From Erwinia tracheiphila (GTDB lineage: Bacteria > Pseudomonadota > Gammaproteobacteria > Enterobacterales > Enterobacteriaceae): DNA of 64,000 bases. This document shows positions 10,301 through 20,417 of this stretch, piece by piece. Position numbers and translations under genes: made by a program. The DNA lies in assembly GCF_021365465.1 (NCBI RefSeq), contig NZ_CP089932.1, positions 1,984,001 through 2,048,000 on the forward strand, written 5' to 3'. Below the pieces are notes generated by a model that saw nothing but the letters and a program-made list of their open reading frames with translations, searched no databases and was not told where the DNA came from. Position 1 is the stretch's first letter. Each line of letters begins with the position of its first letter.

Positions 10301-11716
10301 ATGATTATGAGCGAGTTAAAGCACATTGCCGTACCGCCAGCCAATATGATTAATCAACAGGAGACGCGTTCTGAACAGCATCACCAGCTGATGTTACAGG
10401 TGCTGGAAATCTATGATGCGAAAACGGTTGCTGCGATGCTCTCAGAGGTAAGCGGGTGTAAATGGAATCGTGAAACAGTAAATCGCTGGCTGAAAGAAGA
10501 CGCGATCCCGGAGCGGTTGACCCAACAAGAGATGCGTTCGCTAAAAAACCTGTTGCCTGCTCCACCAGCGTATCATCCGCATTATGCTTTTCGTTTTATC
10601 GATCTTTTTGCCGGTATTGGCGGTATTCGCAGTGGTTTTGATGCGATCGGTGGTCAATGCGTATTTACCAGCGAATGGAACAAATATTCTCTGAAAACCT
10701 ATCGGGCGAATTGGTATTGCGACCCAGACACTCACATTTTTAATAGTGATATTCGTGACGTTACCCTGAGCAACAATCCTGCAATTGATGAGCAGCAAGC
10801 CTATCATCACATCCAGCAGGGGATTCCCGATCATGATGTGCTGCTGGCAGGTTTTCCCTGCCAGCCGTTTTCTCTGGCAGGCGTGTCAAAAAAAAATGCG
10901 CTGGGTCGTGCGCATGGTTTTGAATGTGAAGCACAGGGTACGCTGTTTTTTGATGTCGCGCGGATTATTACCGCGAAAAAACCGGCAATCTTCGTCCTTG
11001 AAAACGTGAAAAATCTTAAGAGTCACGATCGGGGAAAAACGTTCCGTGTCATCATGGATACCCTTGGTGAACTCGGATACGACGTGGCGGATGCCAATCA
11101 TCACGGTACGCCAGACCCAAAAATCATCGAGGGGAAATATTTTCTGCCGCAGCATCGTGAGCGCATTGTGCTGGTGGGTTTTCGCCGTGATTTGCAACTG
11201 CCGACATTCAGTCTGAGCGCGCTTGCCGGTTTGTATCCGCAGCAACGCATACCGCTACGGGATTTGCTTGAGCCAGCGGTGGAAGAGAAATATATCCTCA
11301 CGCCGACGCTATGGAAGTACCTTTATAGCTATGCAAAAAAGCATCAGGCAAAAGGCAATGGTTTTGGCTATGGTCTGGTGGACCCCCAAAAAGAAAATAG
11401 TGTTGCGCGCACGCTGTCAGCCCGCTATTACAAAGATGGCTCGGAAATTTTGATTGACCGCGGGTGGGACCGGGCTCTGGGTGAAGCTGACTTTGATAAT
11501 CCACAAAATCAGCAAAGACGACCTCGCCGCCTGACGCCAAAAGAGTGCGCACGTTTAATGGGCTTTGAAACTCCAGGCGGCATTCCTTTTCGCATTCCGG
11601 TTTCTGATACTCAGGCATATCGTCAGTTTGGCAATTCTGTTGTCGTCCCTGCATTTGCCGCTGTGGCAACGCTTTTACGCCCATGGATTGAGCAAGCGGT
11701 GCGCGCGCGTCAATAA
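10301..11716 (+). CDS. dcm: DNA cytosine methyltransferase Dcm
   Basis: A C5-cytosine methyltransferase of the Dcm type (in E. coli it methylates the inner C of CCWGG). It is 471 aa, essentially the length of E. coli Dcm. The order is an N-terminal extension of about 80 aa, motif [14 protein letters not shown], the catalytic Pro-Cys loop [11 protein letters not shown] (motif IV), FVLENVKNL (motif VI), [11 protein letters not shown] (motif VIII), a target-recognition region, and the terminal QFGNSVVVP (motif X). It starts at ATG 10301, or at MSEL two codons later. It is followed by vsr on the same strand. No defects are visible. Confidence 0.96.
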   Translation: MIMSELKHIAVPPANMINQQETRSEQHHQLMLQVLEIYDAKTVAAMLSEVSGCKWNRETVNRWLKEDAIPERLTQQEMRSLKNLLPAPPAYHPHYAFRFIDLFAGIGGIRSGFDAIGGQCVFTSEWNKYSLKTYRANWYCDPDTHIFNSDIRDVTLSNNPAIDEQQAYHHIQQGIPDHDVLLAGFPCQPFSLAGVSKKNALGRAHGFECEAQGTLFFDVARIITAKKPAIFVLENVKNLKSHDRGKTFRVIMDTLGELGYDVADANHHGTPDPKIIEGKYFLPQHRERIVLVGFRRDLQLPTFSLSALAGLYPQQRIPLRDLLEPAVEEKYILTPTLWKYLYSYAKKHQAKGNGFGYGLVDPQKENSVARTLSARYYKDGSEILIDRGWDRALGEADFDNPQNQQRRPRRLTPKECARLMGFETPGGIPFRIPVSDTQAYRQFGNSVVVPAFAAVATLLRPWIEQAVRARQ

Positions 11717-11837
11717 AATCAGGCTAAAACCTTTGGGCAACGTTATCCAGATGCAGAACGGGATGGGCGCGTTTTTATCCGAATAATCCTTGGTCTGGTA
11801 TGTCGCGGCACTATACTTAGCCAAAAAGGATGATGAT

Positions 11838-12308
11838 ATGGCTGATGTACATTCTTCTGCCACTCGTAGTAAAAACATGCGTGCCATTCGTACCCGCGAT
11901 ACCGCTATTGAAAATCGACTGGCGGCATTGCTGGCGGCGCTGGGCTTCAGCTATGGTGCCCAGGATAAGACGCTGCCGGGCACGCCGGATTTTGTGCTGA
12001 CACAATATCAGAGCGTTATTTTTGCGCATGGCTGTTTCTGGCATCACCATAACTGTCATCTGTTCAAAGTGCCGGCAACGCGCACAGATTTCTGGATGAA
12101 TAAAATTGACGGTAATGTTGCGCGGGATCGGTGTGATATGGCTGCGCTCAGTGCGGCAGGTTGGAAAGTGCTGGTAGTATGGGAATGTGCCCTGCGGGGC
12201 AAAATGCGCCTTAATGAGGCTGAAATGAGCACAAGGATTGAAGAGTGGGTTTGTGCCGGAGAGGGCAATAGTGAAATCGATTGTGCGGGCATAAGGCAGC
12301 GTCTGTAA
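11838..12308 (+). CDS. vsr: Very short patch repair endonuclease Vsr
   Basis: A DNA mismatch endonuclease that nicks 5' of T in T:G mismatches arising from deamination of Dcm-methylated cytosine. Family hallmarks are TRSKNMRAIRTRDT, the catalytic Asp region GTPDFVLTQYQSVIFAHGCFWHHHNC with the zinc-binding Cys/His set, and WKVLVVWECAL. The ATG at 11838 was chosen because it is preceded by AAGGA and begins MADVHSSATRSKNM; an upstream in-frame start exists at 11790. In E. coli vsr overlaps dcm, while here 121 bp separate them, so it may have its own translation signal or promoter. Confidence 0.95.
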   Translation: MADVHSSATRSKNMRAIRTRDTAIENRLAALLAALGFSYGAQDKTLPGTPDFVLTQYQSVIFAHGCFWHHHNCHLFKVPATRTDFWMNKIDGNVARDRCDMAALSAAGWKVLVVWECALRGKMRLNEAEMSTRIEEWVCAGEGNSEIDCAGIRQRL

Positions 12309-12422
12309 GTGACCGTGCAGGCTGGGCCATCAGTGACTGAAACGGTATGATAATTTAACATTTTTACATATTACGTTCATAATTGTTCCACTCCTCTTTT
12401 TACACTGAGGTGCCACGTAAGC

Positions 12423-12689
12423 ATGGCCAGCATCAAACTTACAGTCAGGCGGCTTTACAAAATCAGCGGTGAGCACATGGTAAGCACCGAGGCCGTTGCG
12501 CGCATTTACGTGGGTGACAAGCTGGTGGCAACCGAGGAGATTTCAGGTATGACCGAAAGTCCGGTTAGCAAGTACCTGCACCACAGTGAAGCTCAAGGGC
12601 AGTCGGTAACAGTGCAATGGCAGTGCGACGGCATTGCGGATATGGCAGTGGCAGAAATGCAGATATGCCCCTGCTGCCAACATGATTAA
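12423..12689 (+). CDS. Small protein of unknown function with C-terminal CPCC
   Basis: An 88-aa ORF between vsr and yedI on the same strand, with AGGTG upstream of the ATG. It reads as a compact beta-rich protein ending ICPCCQHD, whose closely spaced cysteines could bind metal or form disulfides. I do not recognise the family. Its intact frame in a neighbourhood full of decay suggests it is or was recently functional. Confidence 0.6.
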   Translation: MASIKLTVRRLYKISGEHMVSTEAVARIYVGDKLVATEEISGMTESPVSKYLHHSEAQGQSVTVQWQCDGIADMAVAEMQICPCCQHD

Positions 12690-12706
12690 GTAAAAGGAAC
12701 ACAATT

Positions 12707-13155
12707 TTGGCAGGAAGTAGTTTACTTACGTTACCTGATGACATTGCTACTTTACTGTATGATATTTCAGTCATGGGGAAAGTGGCGGTAAAGAAAACTG
12801 CCGATGTTCCTGGAGACGATCTGTCGTTTAACGCCCGACAGGTCAGCGGGGTGAACGCTAATCGTGAACTGCCGGTGGTATGGGGGGCGAAAGGCTCCTT
12901 TCTGAATAAGTTGATTCTGGTACCGCTTGCTCTGGTGAACAGTGCTTTGGCCCCCCTGGGGAATTACGCCACTGCTGATGATTGATGGGGCTTATCTTTG
13001 TTATGAGGGTATGGAAAAAGTGGTTCACAGCCTGCAAAGACAGATTGCAGAAAACCGAGGAGGTGAGGTAGCAGCGACTGTACAATCTCGGTAACGAGCA
13101 GGCTGCCGCTTATGAAAAAAAGAAAATCAAAGGTGTTGTTCGCACCGATTTCATT
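12707..13155 (+). pseudogene. yedI: YedI-like DUF808 membrane protein, 5' part
   Basis: This is the N-terminal part of YedI, a DUF808 inner-membrane protein of unknown transport role. It begins MAGSSLLTL and continues through [15 protein letters not shown]. The frame breaks after about residue 90, resumes as [15 protein letters not shown], meets a stop near 13094, and resumes again (YEKKKIKGVVRTDFI) up to the IS256 insertion at 13156. It therefore carries at least two frameshifts or deletions in addition to the insertion. The start lacks an obvious ATG and reads from TTG with AAGGAAC upstream. Confidence 0.85.
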
Positions 13156-14470
13156 GACCCTGTACACGATTCTGTGTAAATGCCTTTTCTCAGTAGTGGC
13201 CGTCCGGGCGGTCACCGAACCCGATAATAAAACGGCTCATCGCCATACGCCAGTCCCTCAGTGGCATCCTCCATTTCTGTGATGCGGCCTGGATTGCCAG
13301 CCACACCTCCTTTTTCACTGCGTCGTCCGTCGGGAACACCTTCCGTTTCTTGATGGCATCCCGGATCACGCTGTTCAGCGACTCGATGGCGCTGGTCGTG
13401 TCGAGCGTCTTGCGGATGTCTGCCGGGTAAGCGAAGAACGTCAACAGGCTGGCCCGGTTTGCCTGCCAGCTCCGGCTTATCTGCGGGTAGCGGCTGTCCC
13501 GGGCACCGGCGAACGCTTCCCGCGCCCGCTGATCTGCTTCTTCCGTGGTGGCCTGACAGATGGCTTTCAGGTCACGGGTGACGGCTTTGTAGTCCTCCCA
13601 GGAGACGAACCGCAGACTGTTGCGCACCATATGCACGACGCACAGCTGGACGCGGGCCTGCGGATACACCGCGTTGATAGCGTCCGGGAAGCCCTTCAGA
13701 TCATCAACACAGGCGATGAGGATATCGTTCAGGCCGCGATTTTTTAATTCGGTCAGCACATGGAGCCAGAACTTCGCGCCCTCGTTTTCGGCCAGCCACA
13801 TACCCGGCAGTTCTTTCTGGCCTTCGATGTTGATACCCGGGGCAAGGAACACGGATTTATTGATGACGCGACTGTCCTGCCGGACCTTCAGGACGATACA
13901 GTCAGGGTAAACGATGGGACAAACGGCATCCAGTGGCCGGTTTTGCCATCCGGTGACCTGCTCCATGACGGCATCAGCTACCTTTGAGACCAGCGCTGGC
14001 GAGGCATCGGCGTCATACAGCTCTTTGAACGCGGACGCTATCTCGCCGGTGGTCATCCCTTTGGCGTACAACGATAAGATCGGGTTATCCATCCCGGTGC
14101 TCCGGGTCTGGTTTTTCTTCACCCGTTGCGGTTCAAAGGAGCCATCACGATCGCGCGGTGTACGCAGCTCCGGCGGGCCATCGCCGGTGGTCACTGTCTT
14201 TGTGGAATAGCCGTTGCAGGCGTTGGTCGCCGGTTCTGGCTGATTTTTATCGTCGCCGGGGGGACGGGTCATTTCGGCGTTGAGCGCCGCCCCGACACTG
14301 ATTTTTTTCAGCAGGCGCTCAAACTGGCTGAGATCGTCAGGGGTTTTGAGATTTTTGTCCAGTTCGTTAGCCAGGGCCTGCGACTGTTTTTCGTCCATAA
14401 ATTAACCTGCTTTTGATGCTGGATTGAACATATCAAAATCAGGCAATTACACAAATCTATGTACTGGCTC
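13156..14470. mobile_element. IS256-family insertion sequence, copy 2 (in yedI)
   Basis: A 1315-bp element with ends GACCCTGTAC (left) and GAGCCAGTAC (right, read inward) and an 8-bp target duplication ATTTCATT at 13148-13155 and 14471-14478. Removing the element and one repeat restores the yedI reading frame (RTDFI followed by LSAEIV), which fixes the insertion point to the base. This isoform is clearly diverged from copy 1. Confidence 0.95.
13190..14398 (-). CDS. IS256-family transposase, second isoform
   Basis: A 402-aa transposase without frameshift. Probable DDE residues are in VYPDCIVLKV (Asp), CVDDLKGFPDA (Asp) and TTSAIESLN (Glu). It differs from copy 1 at many positions, and several look like substitutions at conserved places (PIVYPDC for PIVYLDC; TRPPGDDKN and RTPRDRDGS in the N-terminal half). 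Activity may therefore be reduced. It is close to full length for the family. Confidence 0.9.
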   Translation of the reverse strand: MDEKQSQALANELDKNLKTPDDLSQFERLLKKISVGAALNAEMTRPPGDDKNQPEPATNACNGYSTKTVTTGDGPPELRTPRDRDGSFEPQRVKKNQTRSTGMDNPILSLYAKGMTTGEIASAFKELYDADASPALVSKVADAVMEQVTGWQNRPLDAVCPIVYPDCIVLKVRQDSRVINKSVFLAPGINIEGQKELPGMWLAENEGAKFWLHVLTELKNRGLNDILIACVDDLKGFPDAINAVYPQARVQLCVVHMVRNSLRFVSWEDYKAVTRDLKAICQATTEEADQRAREAFAGARDSRYPQISRSWQANRASLLTFFAYPADIRKTLDTTSAIESLNSVIRDAIKKRKVFPTDDAVKKEVWLAIQAASQKWRMPLRDWRMAMSRFIIGFGDRPDGHY

Positions 14471-14937
14471 ATTTCATTTTGTCTGCGGAGATCGTGGCGA
14501 TTACTCTGTGTATTGTTTCTGAAGCCCCACTATTGAATCAGGTGTTAATTCTTTCCGGGATAGCCATCCTCGTCACTATCGGTGTCTACGGGATTGTTGA
14601 CTGTATAGTCAAGATTGACGATCTTGGTCTGTGGCTCCAGCAAAAATCCTCTTATCTTGTCAAAGCCGTCGGTGGCGGACTGCTATCTGTTGCACCTTGG
14701 CTGGTACGTACCTTGTCTGTTGTGGGCAGGCTGGGGATGTTTTTAGTCGGTAGCGGAATGATTGCTCATGGTATTCCTTTGCTTCATCACGGTATGGCTC
14801 AGTTCATTGCCAATGACAGTGAGCTGATACGTTCATTTATGAATGACCTTTCCAGCCTGGCAACAGGCATGATCGTGGGGATGATTGTGCTATTACTGGT
14901 AAAAGTGATTGCTAAGGTGCGTGAAAAATCAGTATAA
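14471..14937 (+). pseudogene. yedI: YedI-like DUF808 membrane protein, 3' part
   Basis: This is the C-terminal part of YedI after the IS256 insertion. It opens LSAEIVAITLCIV and shows several hydrophobic segments (for example VLILSGIAILVTIGVYGIV and SLATGMIVGMIVLLLVKVIA). It aligns in order with the E. coli protein, as I recall it, to the stop at 14937. The frame itself is open, but without the N-terminal part it cannot make the full membrane protein. Confidence 0.88.
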
Positions 14938-14989
14938 AAACGGCCGCGGATCCGAAGACGTTTGCCATTAAGATACCGCCTGTACCGAC

Positions 14990-15037
14990 AAAGTGTTATG
15001 CAGGCTGAATGAATCCGTTCAGCCTGCATAACACTTT
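14990..15037. repeat. Perfect 20-bp inverted repeat with 8-nt loop
   Basis: The left arm 14990-15009 and right arm 15018-15037 are exact reverse complements, separated by TGAATCCG. There is no T-run on either side, so it is not a classical terminator. It lies between the yedI remnant and the small ORF at 15072. It may be a transcription-attenuating hairpin, a tiny MITE or a protein-binding palindrome. Confidence 0.9.
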
Positions 15038-15071
15038 ACACAGCATCTCAATACCACTAAGGAATGAAGCG

Positions 15072-15203
15072 ATGAAAGACGATATTTTTGAATTTGATAT
15101 TGATGCCCAGCTGGCACAGGCTGAAGCGAATGCGGAAAAAAAAGCCAGTGAAGTGCCTGATACACTGAGTGATGAAGACGACTGTGAAGGGTGTAAAATC
15201 TGA
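15072..15203 (+). CDS. Acidic 43-aa protein with C-terminal CxxC
   Basis: A short ORF starting MKDDIFEFDI, with GGAATG about 7 nt upstream. It has an Ala/Glu-rich, probably helical middle (QLAQAEANAEKKA) and ends EDDCEGCKI. A rho-independent terminator follows directly (15249-15301), so it is a plausible self-contained small-protein transcript. I do not recognise the family; the terminal Cys pair could be a metal or redox site. Confidence 0.55.
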   Translation: MKDDIFEFDIDAQLAQAEANAEKKASEVPDTLSDEDDCEGCKI

Positions 15204-15248
15204 TTGCGATAAGTCACTATCGCACCAGCGTATTTACAGGCATTTCAT

Positions 15249-15301
15249 CGATTACCGCAATATCGCTTTTACGAGATATATGCGGTAATCGCTTCTTTTT
15301 T
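15249..15301 (+). terminator. Rho-independent terminator
   Basis: An 11-bp outer stem (CGATTACCGCA / TGCGGTAATCG), a further inner ATATC/GATAT pairing, then the T-rich tail CTTCTTTTTT. It closes the small gene at 15072-15203. Confidence 0.85.
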
Positions 15302-15946
15302 GAGGTTTTTACATTTTATATGCTGAAATACTGTCACCGTTAGAACTCTGATTAATGATAACGGGGTTTATGTTGCGGTTAGTTGAAATGATTTTTATAA
15401 AAAGAACCCATTTTTATTTTAGATAATTGGAGGGGCAGCCTTATTTATTGATGGTAACAGGGCTGTTTATCCTGCGATTACACTTTTTACAGACGATGTC
15501 AGTGATTTCTAATTGTTAAAACTAAACTAATCGGCAGCCTAGCTTTTTTCAGGCAAAGTGTGAAATATCATTAAACAGGGGTTTGTTAGCGGGTTTTACG
15601 GATAGAGTACAGAGAATTAATGTTCGTCTGTGATACGTTTCTTTGCACTAAATAATCTAAGTAAAGCACTTCTCTTTATTACCTTGCTGTTAGCACGTGT
15701 TCTCCCCCTGGAATAGTGTTCCGGTCTGTGTCCCAGACACGGTTTATGGCTGAAAATCCATCAGGTATTAAGCGTTCTGCAAAAATGAATATATGCACAA
15801 CCAACCTTATTCTGCTATTCATCTTTAGTTATTATTTTTACAGGATAAGAAATATTTATTCTCTGATTAACTGAATAAATCAGGTTCTGCTGCTATAACT
15901 AAATTTCACCAGCCAGTATTTTCAAATCCGAAACAGGAGGTAAGGC
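15302..15946. other. AT-rich gap without recognisable gene
   Basis: About 645 bp with stops in all frames and no convincing ribosome-binding site. I see no RNA gene or IS end here. A 27-codon stretch after GGAGGGG at about 15429 (GGAALFIDGNRAVYPA and on) is too short to call. Confidence 0.5.
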
Positions 15947-16130
15947 ATGATTGTGGTTAGCGAAGAGCTTCAGCTCAAAGAGGGCGATCCGACAATGATT
16001 GTTACAGGAACTGCTAGTGGTATGGTTGAATGCCGCGGGCATGATGGTTAACGTCAGACGTCTGCATAATTCTACCAGTGCACGTACTGCAGCAAGTATG
16101 GGCAAGCAACGAAAAACAAATTGAGGTTAT
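15947..16130 (+). pseudogene. yodC: YodC-like DUF2158 small protein, truncated
   Basis: After a strong Shine-Dalgarno (CAGGAGGTAAGGC) the ORF starts MIVVSEELQLKEGDP and continues MIVTGTASGMVECRGHDG, matching the YodC/DUF2158 pattern of short SH3-like proteins. A TAA after 34 codons (16049-16051) cuts it to about half the family length. The remaining C-terminal part is only traceable in a shifted frame. Confidence 0.7.
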
Positions 16131-16133
16131 CAA

Positions 16134-16470
16134 ATGATGAAAACAATCTTGTCACTTTTTATTTTTCTCCCGTTTGCAGTACTGGTAAAAAAAACTGACT
16201 GCCAGTCATGGCCGCACAACATGGCTGAAGCATGGATGAAAAATGCCGGTATCGTCGATATAACTAAACTCGATTAAGCAAAAACAGAAATTAAACGCCT
16301 GGCATCTGAAAAAAAGTAAAGACTTTTACACCCAGATTTATCACTTTGTATTTCACGATAAAAACGGTGGGCGCTATGAAGTGATTACTCAACACGATGC
16401 TTCCGACAATGAATGCTCGATGAGTGAGGTTAACAGCTTTCTCATCTCTCGCAGTGATGTGAACCACTAA
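16134..16470 (+). pseudogene. Small secreted protein, frameshifted
   Basis: It starts with tandem ATG (MMKTILSLFIFLPFAVLV), which looks like a signal peptide, followed by DCQSWPHNMAEAWMKNAG. TAA at codon 48 (16275-16277) and a frameshift in the A-run near 16313 interrupt it. The tail (DFYTQIYHFVFHDKNGG and CSMSEVNSFLISRSDVNH) ends at 16470. I do not recognise the family; two Cys residues fit a disulfide-bonded periplasmic protein. It sits directly behind the yodC remnant. Confidence 0.6.
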
Positions 16471-17390
16471 GACACCGTATCCGTCGGTAAAATAATTATG
16501 TCAGTGCAGCACGGATAGCTTTCTCTGCCCATAGCTTTACCATCGTACTGGCTTTTACGGCAAAAAAGATAACGGACTTTTCTGTGCTACTGATGTGCGT
16601 TTTTATTGATTGGCAAATCCCACGCTGGTCAAAATCGCTTATCTGGATAAATTGATTTTATCATTTGACCGTATGGATTATCATTCTGCATGAGCCGCTT
16701 AGGGGTAAGGTTACCTTTAAGCGTCGATATTTTATTCGTATTGATAACATGACTCAAATAATGAGTTAACTCATGGCCTGTTTTTGTAACGGTGAAAAGA
16801 GGAAGGATAGTATGAATTTTACCTGCGGTTGAGAACAGGCTATTATAGCGATAATTTAAACCCATATGGTATAGTTCGATCGAACTGGTTGTATTTTAAT
16901 TTCACTTACGGGAACGAATTTTTAATCCTGTTTGATTAATGTTGTGCGCAACGGTGAGAATTAAGGTGTTTTATATCAATAATACGGAGGGTATGTTAAA
17001 AGCCTTTGCGCTGTAGAATAAATAAAGCAACATCATAAATCAAATACTCAATCCTGTTTAATAAATGAACCGATGTGGTGGCAAAGAAAAGAGATCCAGC
17101 CAGAATAAGAATAATAAAAAAGTACAGGATTTTCCGAAGCATGGCTTACCCTTTTCAATTATCATTTTATTTTAATATATTTCTCAACAGACAATGTCAT
17201 CTCTGTTCCGGTCTGTCGTTACCTGTCGTTGCTCACATCGATCAGAGCTGCTCGGGTGTTGACAGAGTATACGCATATTTTGCCGCTTTGTGCTGTTGGT
17301 CATTATCATTGAATTTTGTCAGGACACGCCTCTATGCAACCAGCCAGTTTCAACGGCTTCACATTAAGTTCACCAAATGGAGGAGATGTC
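16471..17390. other. Decayed region, no assignable gene
   Basis: About 920 bp. A short plus-strand tail ending NGLFCATDVRFY (stop near 16608) may be the end of another small secreted protein. A minus-strand ORF at 16629-16865 (79 codons, start MGLNYRYNSLF) is possible but unrecognised and lacks a visible ribosome-binding site. The rest is AT-rich with many stops. Confidence 0.45.
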
Positions 17391-17877
17391 ATGAGTCAGA
17401 TCGTTGCGCTGTTGAAATTTGAAGAGGACTATCGTGATATGCCATTTATCGATACGCAAGGGCATCCCACGGTGGGATGTGGGATCAAAATTGACCCGAA
17501 AGGTGCCTCGTTAGCCATCTATATCTTTAAAGTACCGGGCGTGGTGGGGGATCTTTGGATGCAAGCGCTGGTCATGAGTAAAATCTATGACATGAAGCAG
17601 AAGCTTCAACTGGCAGAGGTGCTGAATAAATGCAACCTGCCTCGTGCGGACATCCTTTACAGCATGGCTTATCATCATTGGAATTGAAGGGCTTATTGCA
17701 TTCCGACAGATGCTGGACGCTATCAGCGGCGCAGATTTTTCAGTAGCTTCAGACAATATACTTAACAGTCTGTGGGCAAAGCAGACTCCTGAAAGAGCGA
17801 AACGCCATGCCGAGGTGATGCGCACCGGAAACCGGGATACTTATCGGGGGTTATTATCATTTTTTATCTCTGCGTAA
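17391..17877 (+). pseudogene. Phage-type lysozyme (GH24-like), frameshifted
   Basis: The ORF starts MSQIVALLKFEEDYRD after GGAGGAGATGTC. The Glu (FEEDY), Asp (FIDTQGHP) and Thr (PTVGCG) expected of T4-lysozyme-like enzymes are visible. After LYSMAY (near 17670) the frame breaks and reads HHWN-stop. The C-terminal half continues in another frame (GIEGLIAFRQMLDAISGADF to RDTYRGLL). It would cleave the peptidoglycan glycan chain. With the following holin-like piece it looks like a former lysis cassette. Confidence 0.75.
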
Positions 17878-17906
17878 TTGTTATCGTCATTTTGCGACTC
17901 ATACTT

Positions 17907-18157
17907 AGCCGACGGTACAGCTCACTCGAATTTGTGCATCACGTAAATTGGGACCGGCTCCCGGTGCCTGGGTTCAGTTATTTCCTGATTCAGCAATGTG
18001 CGCCTGGCAGCAGTTTCCCTCCGATGTGAAAGCGATTATTCCGCAAAATTGCCTTGGAATGATCGGTGCATTTATGGTGGCTATGGCGGTTATCGCACAG
18101 TTTGTCCGGCAGCCAGCACTCGCCGGGCAGCGACATAAACTGGAGCAGGAAACCTGA
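17907..18157 (+). pseudogene. Probable phage holin-like fragment
   Basis: The frame reads GAWVQLFPDSAMCAWQQFP, DVKAIIPQNCLGMIG and a hydrophobic segment AFMVAMAVIAQFVRQP. This is the layout of the short holin-like proteins that neighbour phage lysozymes. The N-terminus is out of frame or lost, with no good start. The assignment rests on hydrophobicity and position after the lysozyme remnant. Confidence 0.45.
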
Positions 18158-18293
18158 TTCTGTTTATCCGTCATCAGAACGCAATCCGGCTCTGTACGCC
18201 GGATCGTATTCCGGTTGCTGCGTTGCGCTGACGCGGTGACATACCCGCCCTGTGTGGTTTATTGCGTCATTTGTTGTTCATCTGGAGGTCATC

Positions 18294-20058
18294 ATGATCG
18301 AAGTAAATTGCTTTGCTGACTTGAGAACCACCGCACCAACAAAGCGGGGGATATCGCCGCCCTCAAACGTTATTACGATAAAGATGCCAGTTTTCACGGC
18401 GGTGGTGATTTTGTGGACTTTCCGGCCACTGCCACTCTGAGCGATAACAGCGGCACGCTGGCGAAAGGAAACGGTTTTTATTGGAAAAGAATCATCAATG
18501 ATACTGAGCAGGTCAATATCTGTCATTTTGGTGCGAAGGGTGGCGGCATAACCGATGACAGCGATGCGTTTAAAAGGATGCTGGCCTGGCCACAAAGCTA
18601 TGGCACCAGCGCGAAAGATATTGGTGTATAGTTTCCGGCAGGTAAATTTTTAATTTTACCGATTGACCTCAGCGCCAGTGAGTTTCTCTGTTTCGCATTG
18701 TATGGATATGACTCTTCCTGTGACATATTGTTGCGAACCACAATTGTTTCCGAAAAATCCGCTAATACGGTATTTAAAGTCAATGCAAGGCGTAGCGTGA
18801 TTCGGGGGAACGCCTGGAATGGGCAGAGCTCGGCGGATACGACCACTAATACTGGAGCAATCACCGCCGCTATGTTGTCCAACGTGCAGCTTTTTTTGAA
18901 AATACGACCATTGAGGGTGAATTCGTTAATTTGCACTGTTTTCGTGCTCAGTATACGGGCGGGACCGTTATCAAGTTGCTTGACACACTGGACACGCATT
19001 TTGACCAGATTTATACTCAAAACACTTACGGAAGAGTTTTTGATGTCATCTGCTCCAATTCCCCTGGCGGGGTCTGGGATCACACCACGGCGATTGAGTT
19101 GTCCAACGCAAATTTTCAGTATGGCTATGGTGATGCCACACTGATGATGCCCCGTCTGACGCAGGGTATTATCAGGAATGTATGGATTGAACATACACGC
19201 TTTCCAGGAGATTTAAGTAATGATCAGTGGATAGTCGACGCGTTCAGCGTGGAGGACTGCGACAATGCTTTTTCAATGAACAACAGCAGGGTACTGATAC
19301 GTCAGCTTAATCTTCAGGACGGCGCAAAAGTCACGAATGATTCAACGGCTGATAGCTGGCTTTCCGGCTACGAGCGTGGCTGGCGGCGGGATGAAAATTT
19401 TGGCACGGTAATGACAGGTTCGCTCAAAGTTGGCTGATACAGCGGACTCAGGTTGAGCAATACGTCGACGGTGGATAAATGGTTCCGCATCGGAAAGTTC
19501 TGTTCTCCGAAAGCCAGTCAGCAATGGGCGCTGGAAATGATCAGTAAACTCTCTTCGGCTAATCCACTGCAAACGGTTTCATCCGGGGTGACTTATCTGA
19601 ACTTGCAGCGTTGCACTATCGCGGTATATGCCAATATGTTTCATCGCGGTCTTACTGCGGTCGTGGATGTGAAATATAAACCCGTCTATACCGATATTGT
19701 TGAACTGTGGGTGAAGCTGAAAGCGAGGAGTGGGGACACGATGTTCAACCTCAGGTCGACCGGGCCGACCCGTTTTGAATCCGGTTCCTGTTCCTGTTCT
19801 TTATTCTCACCCGATCTCTCTGAGGTGAATGATGAAACCACCATTGGTACTTATACGCCCTCTGCCCGACTCAGCCTACCCAATGATGTCGCCTGATTCG
19901 GCGCAAATGAAAATAGTATTGTTACGCTGGCAAAAAGCGAGGCGGTAGCGCCTTCAGCCATCACCCCCGCGGTGTATATCACACTCAACATCAATGGTGG
20001 CGATCGTAAGTTTCCCGACTACCTGTGGTTAAGACAGGTGATAAAGCCGCCTGCCTGA
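18294..20058 (+). pseudogene. Beta-helix tailspike / polysaccharide-depolymerase-like protein, multiply interrupted
   Basis: Concatenating frames gives a protein of about 585 aa. It starts MIEVNCFADLRTTAP after CTGGAGGTC and contains NICHFGAKGGGITDDSDAF, the motif that opens pectate-lyase-fold (right-handed beta-helix) tailspikes and exopolysaccharide-processing proteins. Later segments (TTIEGEF, SNANFQYGYGDATL, WIEHTRFPGD) fit a beta-helix. Breaks seen are a frameshift at the G-run near 18345, TAG at 18629-18631, a frameshift at the T-run near 18890, TGA at 19435-19437 and TGA at 19894-19896. It could have been a phage tailspike or an AmsF-like capsule-processing protein; I cannot decide. 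Confidence 0.65.
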
Positions 20059-20417
20059 ACGAAAGTTAAACCTCAGCTGATTCAGGTCCAGTCCACGTGC
20101 AGGGCGGCTTTTCATAAAAAAGCCCTTAAATCCATCTTTTACTGAAGTCATTCTGGTTGCAGTATGATTTAATTATGGGAAAAAAAGTGAATTATTAAGA
20201 AATTAACTTTAGCCGGGGTTAATAAAAAGGGTATACAGTTTGGGGTATTGAATTAATCTGTACTGTGCCTCTGTTCGGCGGATTATGTTGTTTGACTGAT
20301 GTCTTTTTCAGCAAACAGGGTCAAAAACATTGAAGTTAACGGCAGGGGAAGATCACAGTTGAGATGCTGCGTAGTTGGTCCTTAAAATAGGTATGAAATC
20401 TAAATCAGGAGAATTTT

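Noticed and set aside
13620..14416. Several plus-strand ORFs within IS256 copy 2
   Set aside because: They recur in all IS256 copies opposite the transposase and carry no family signal.
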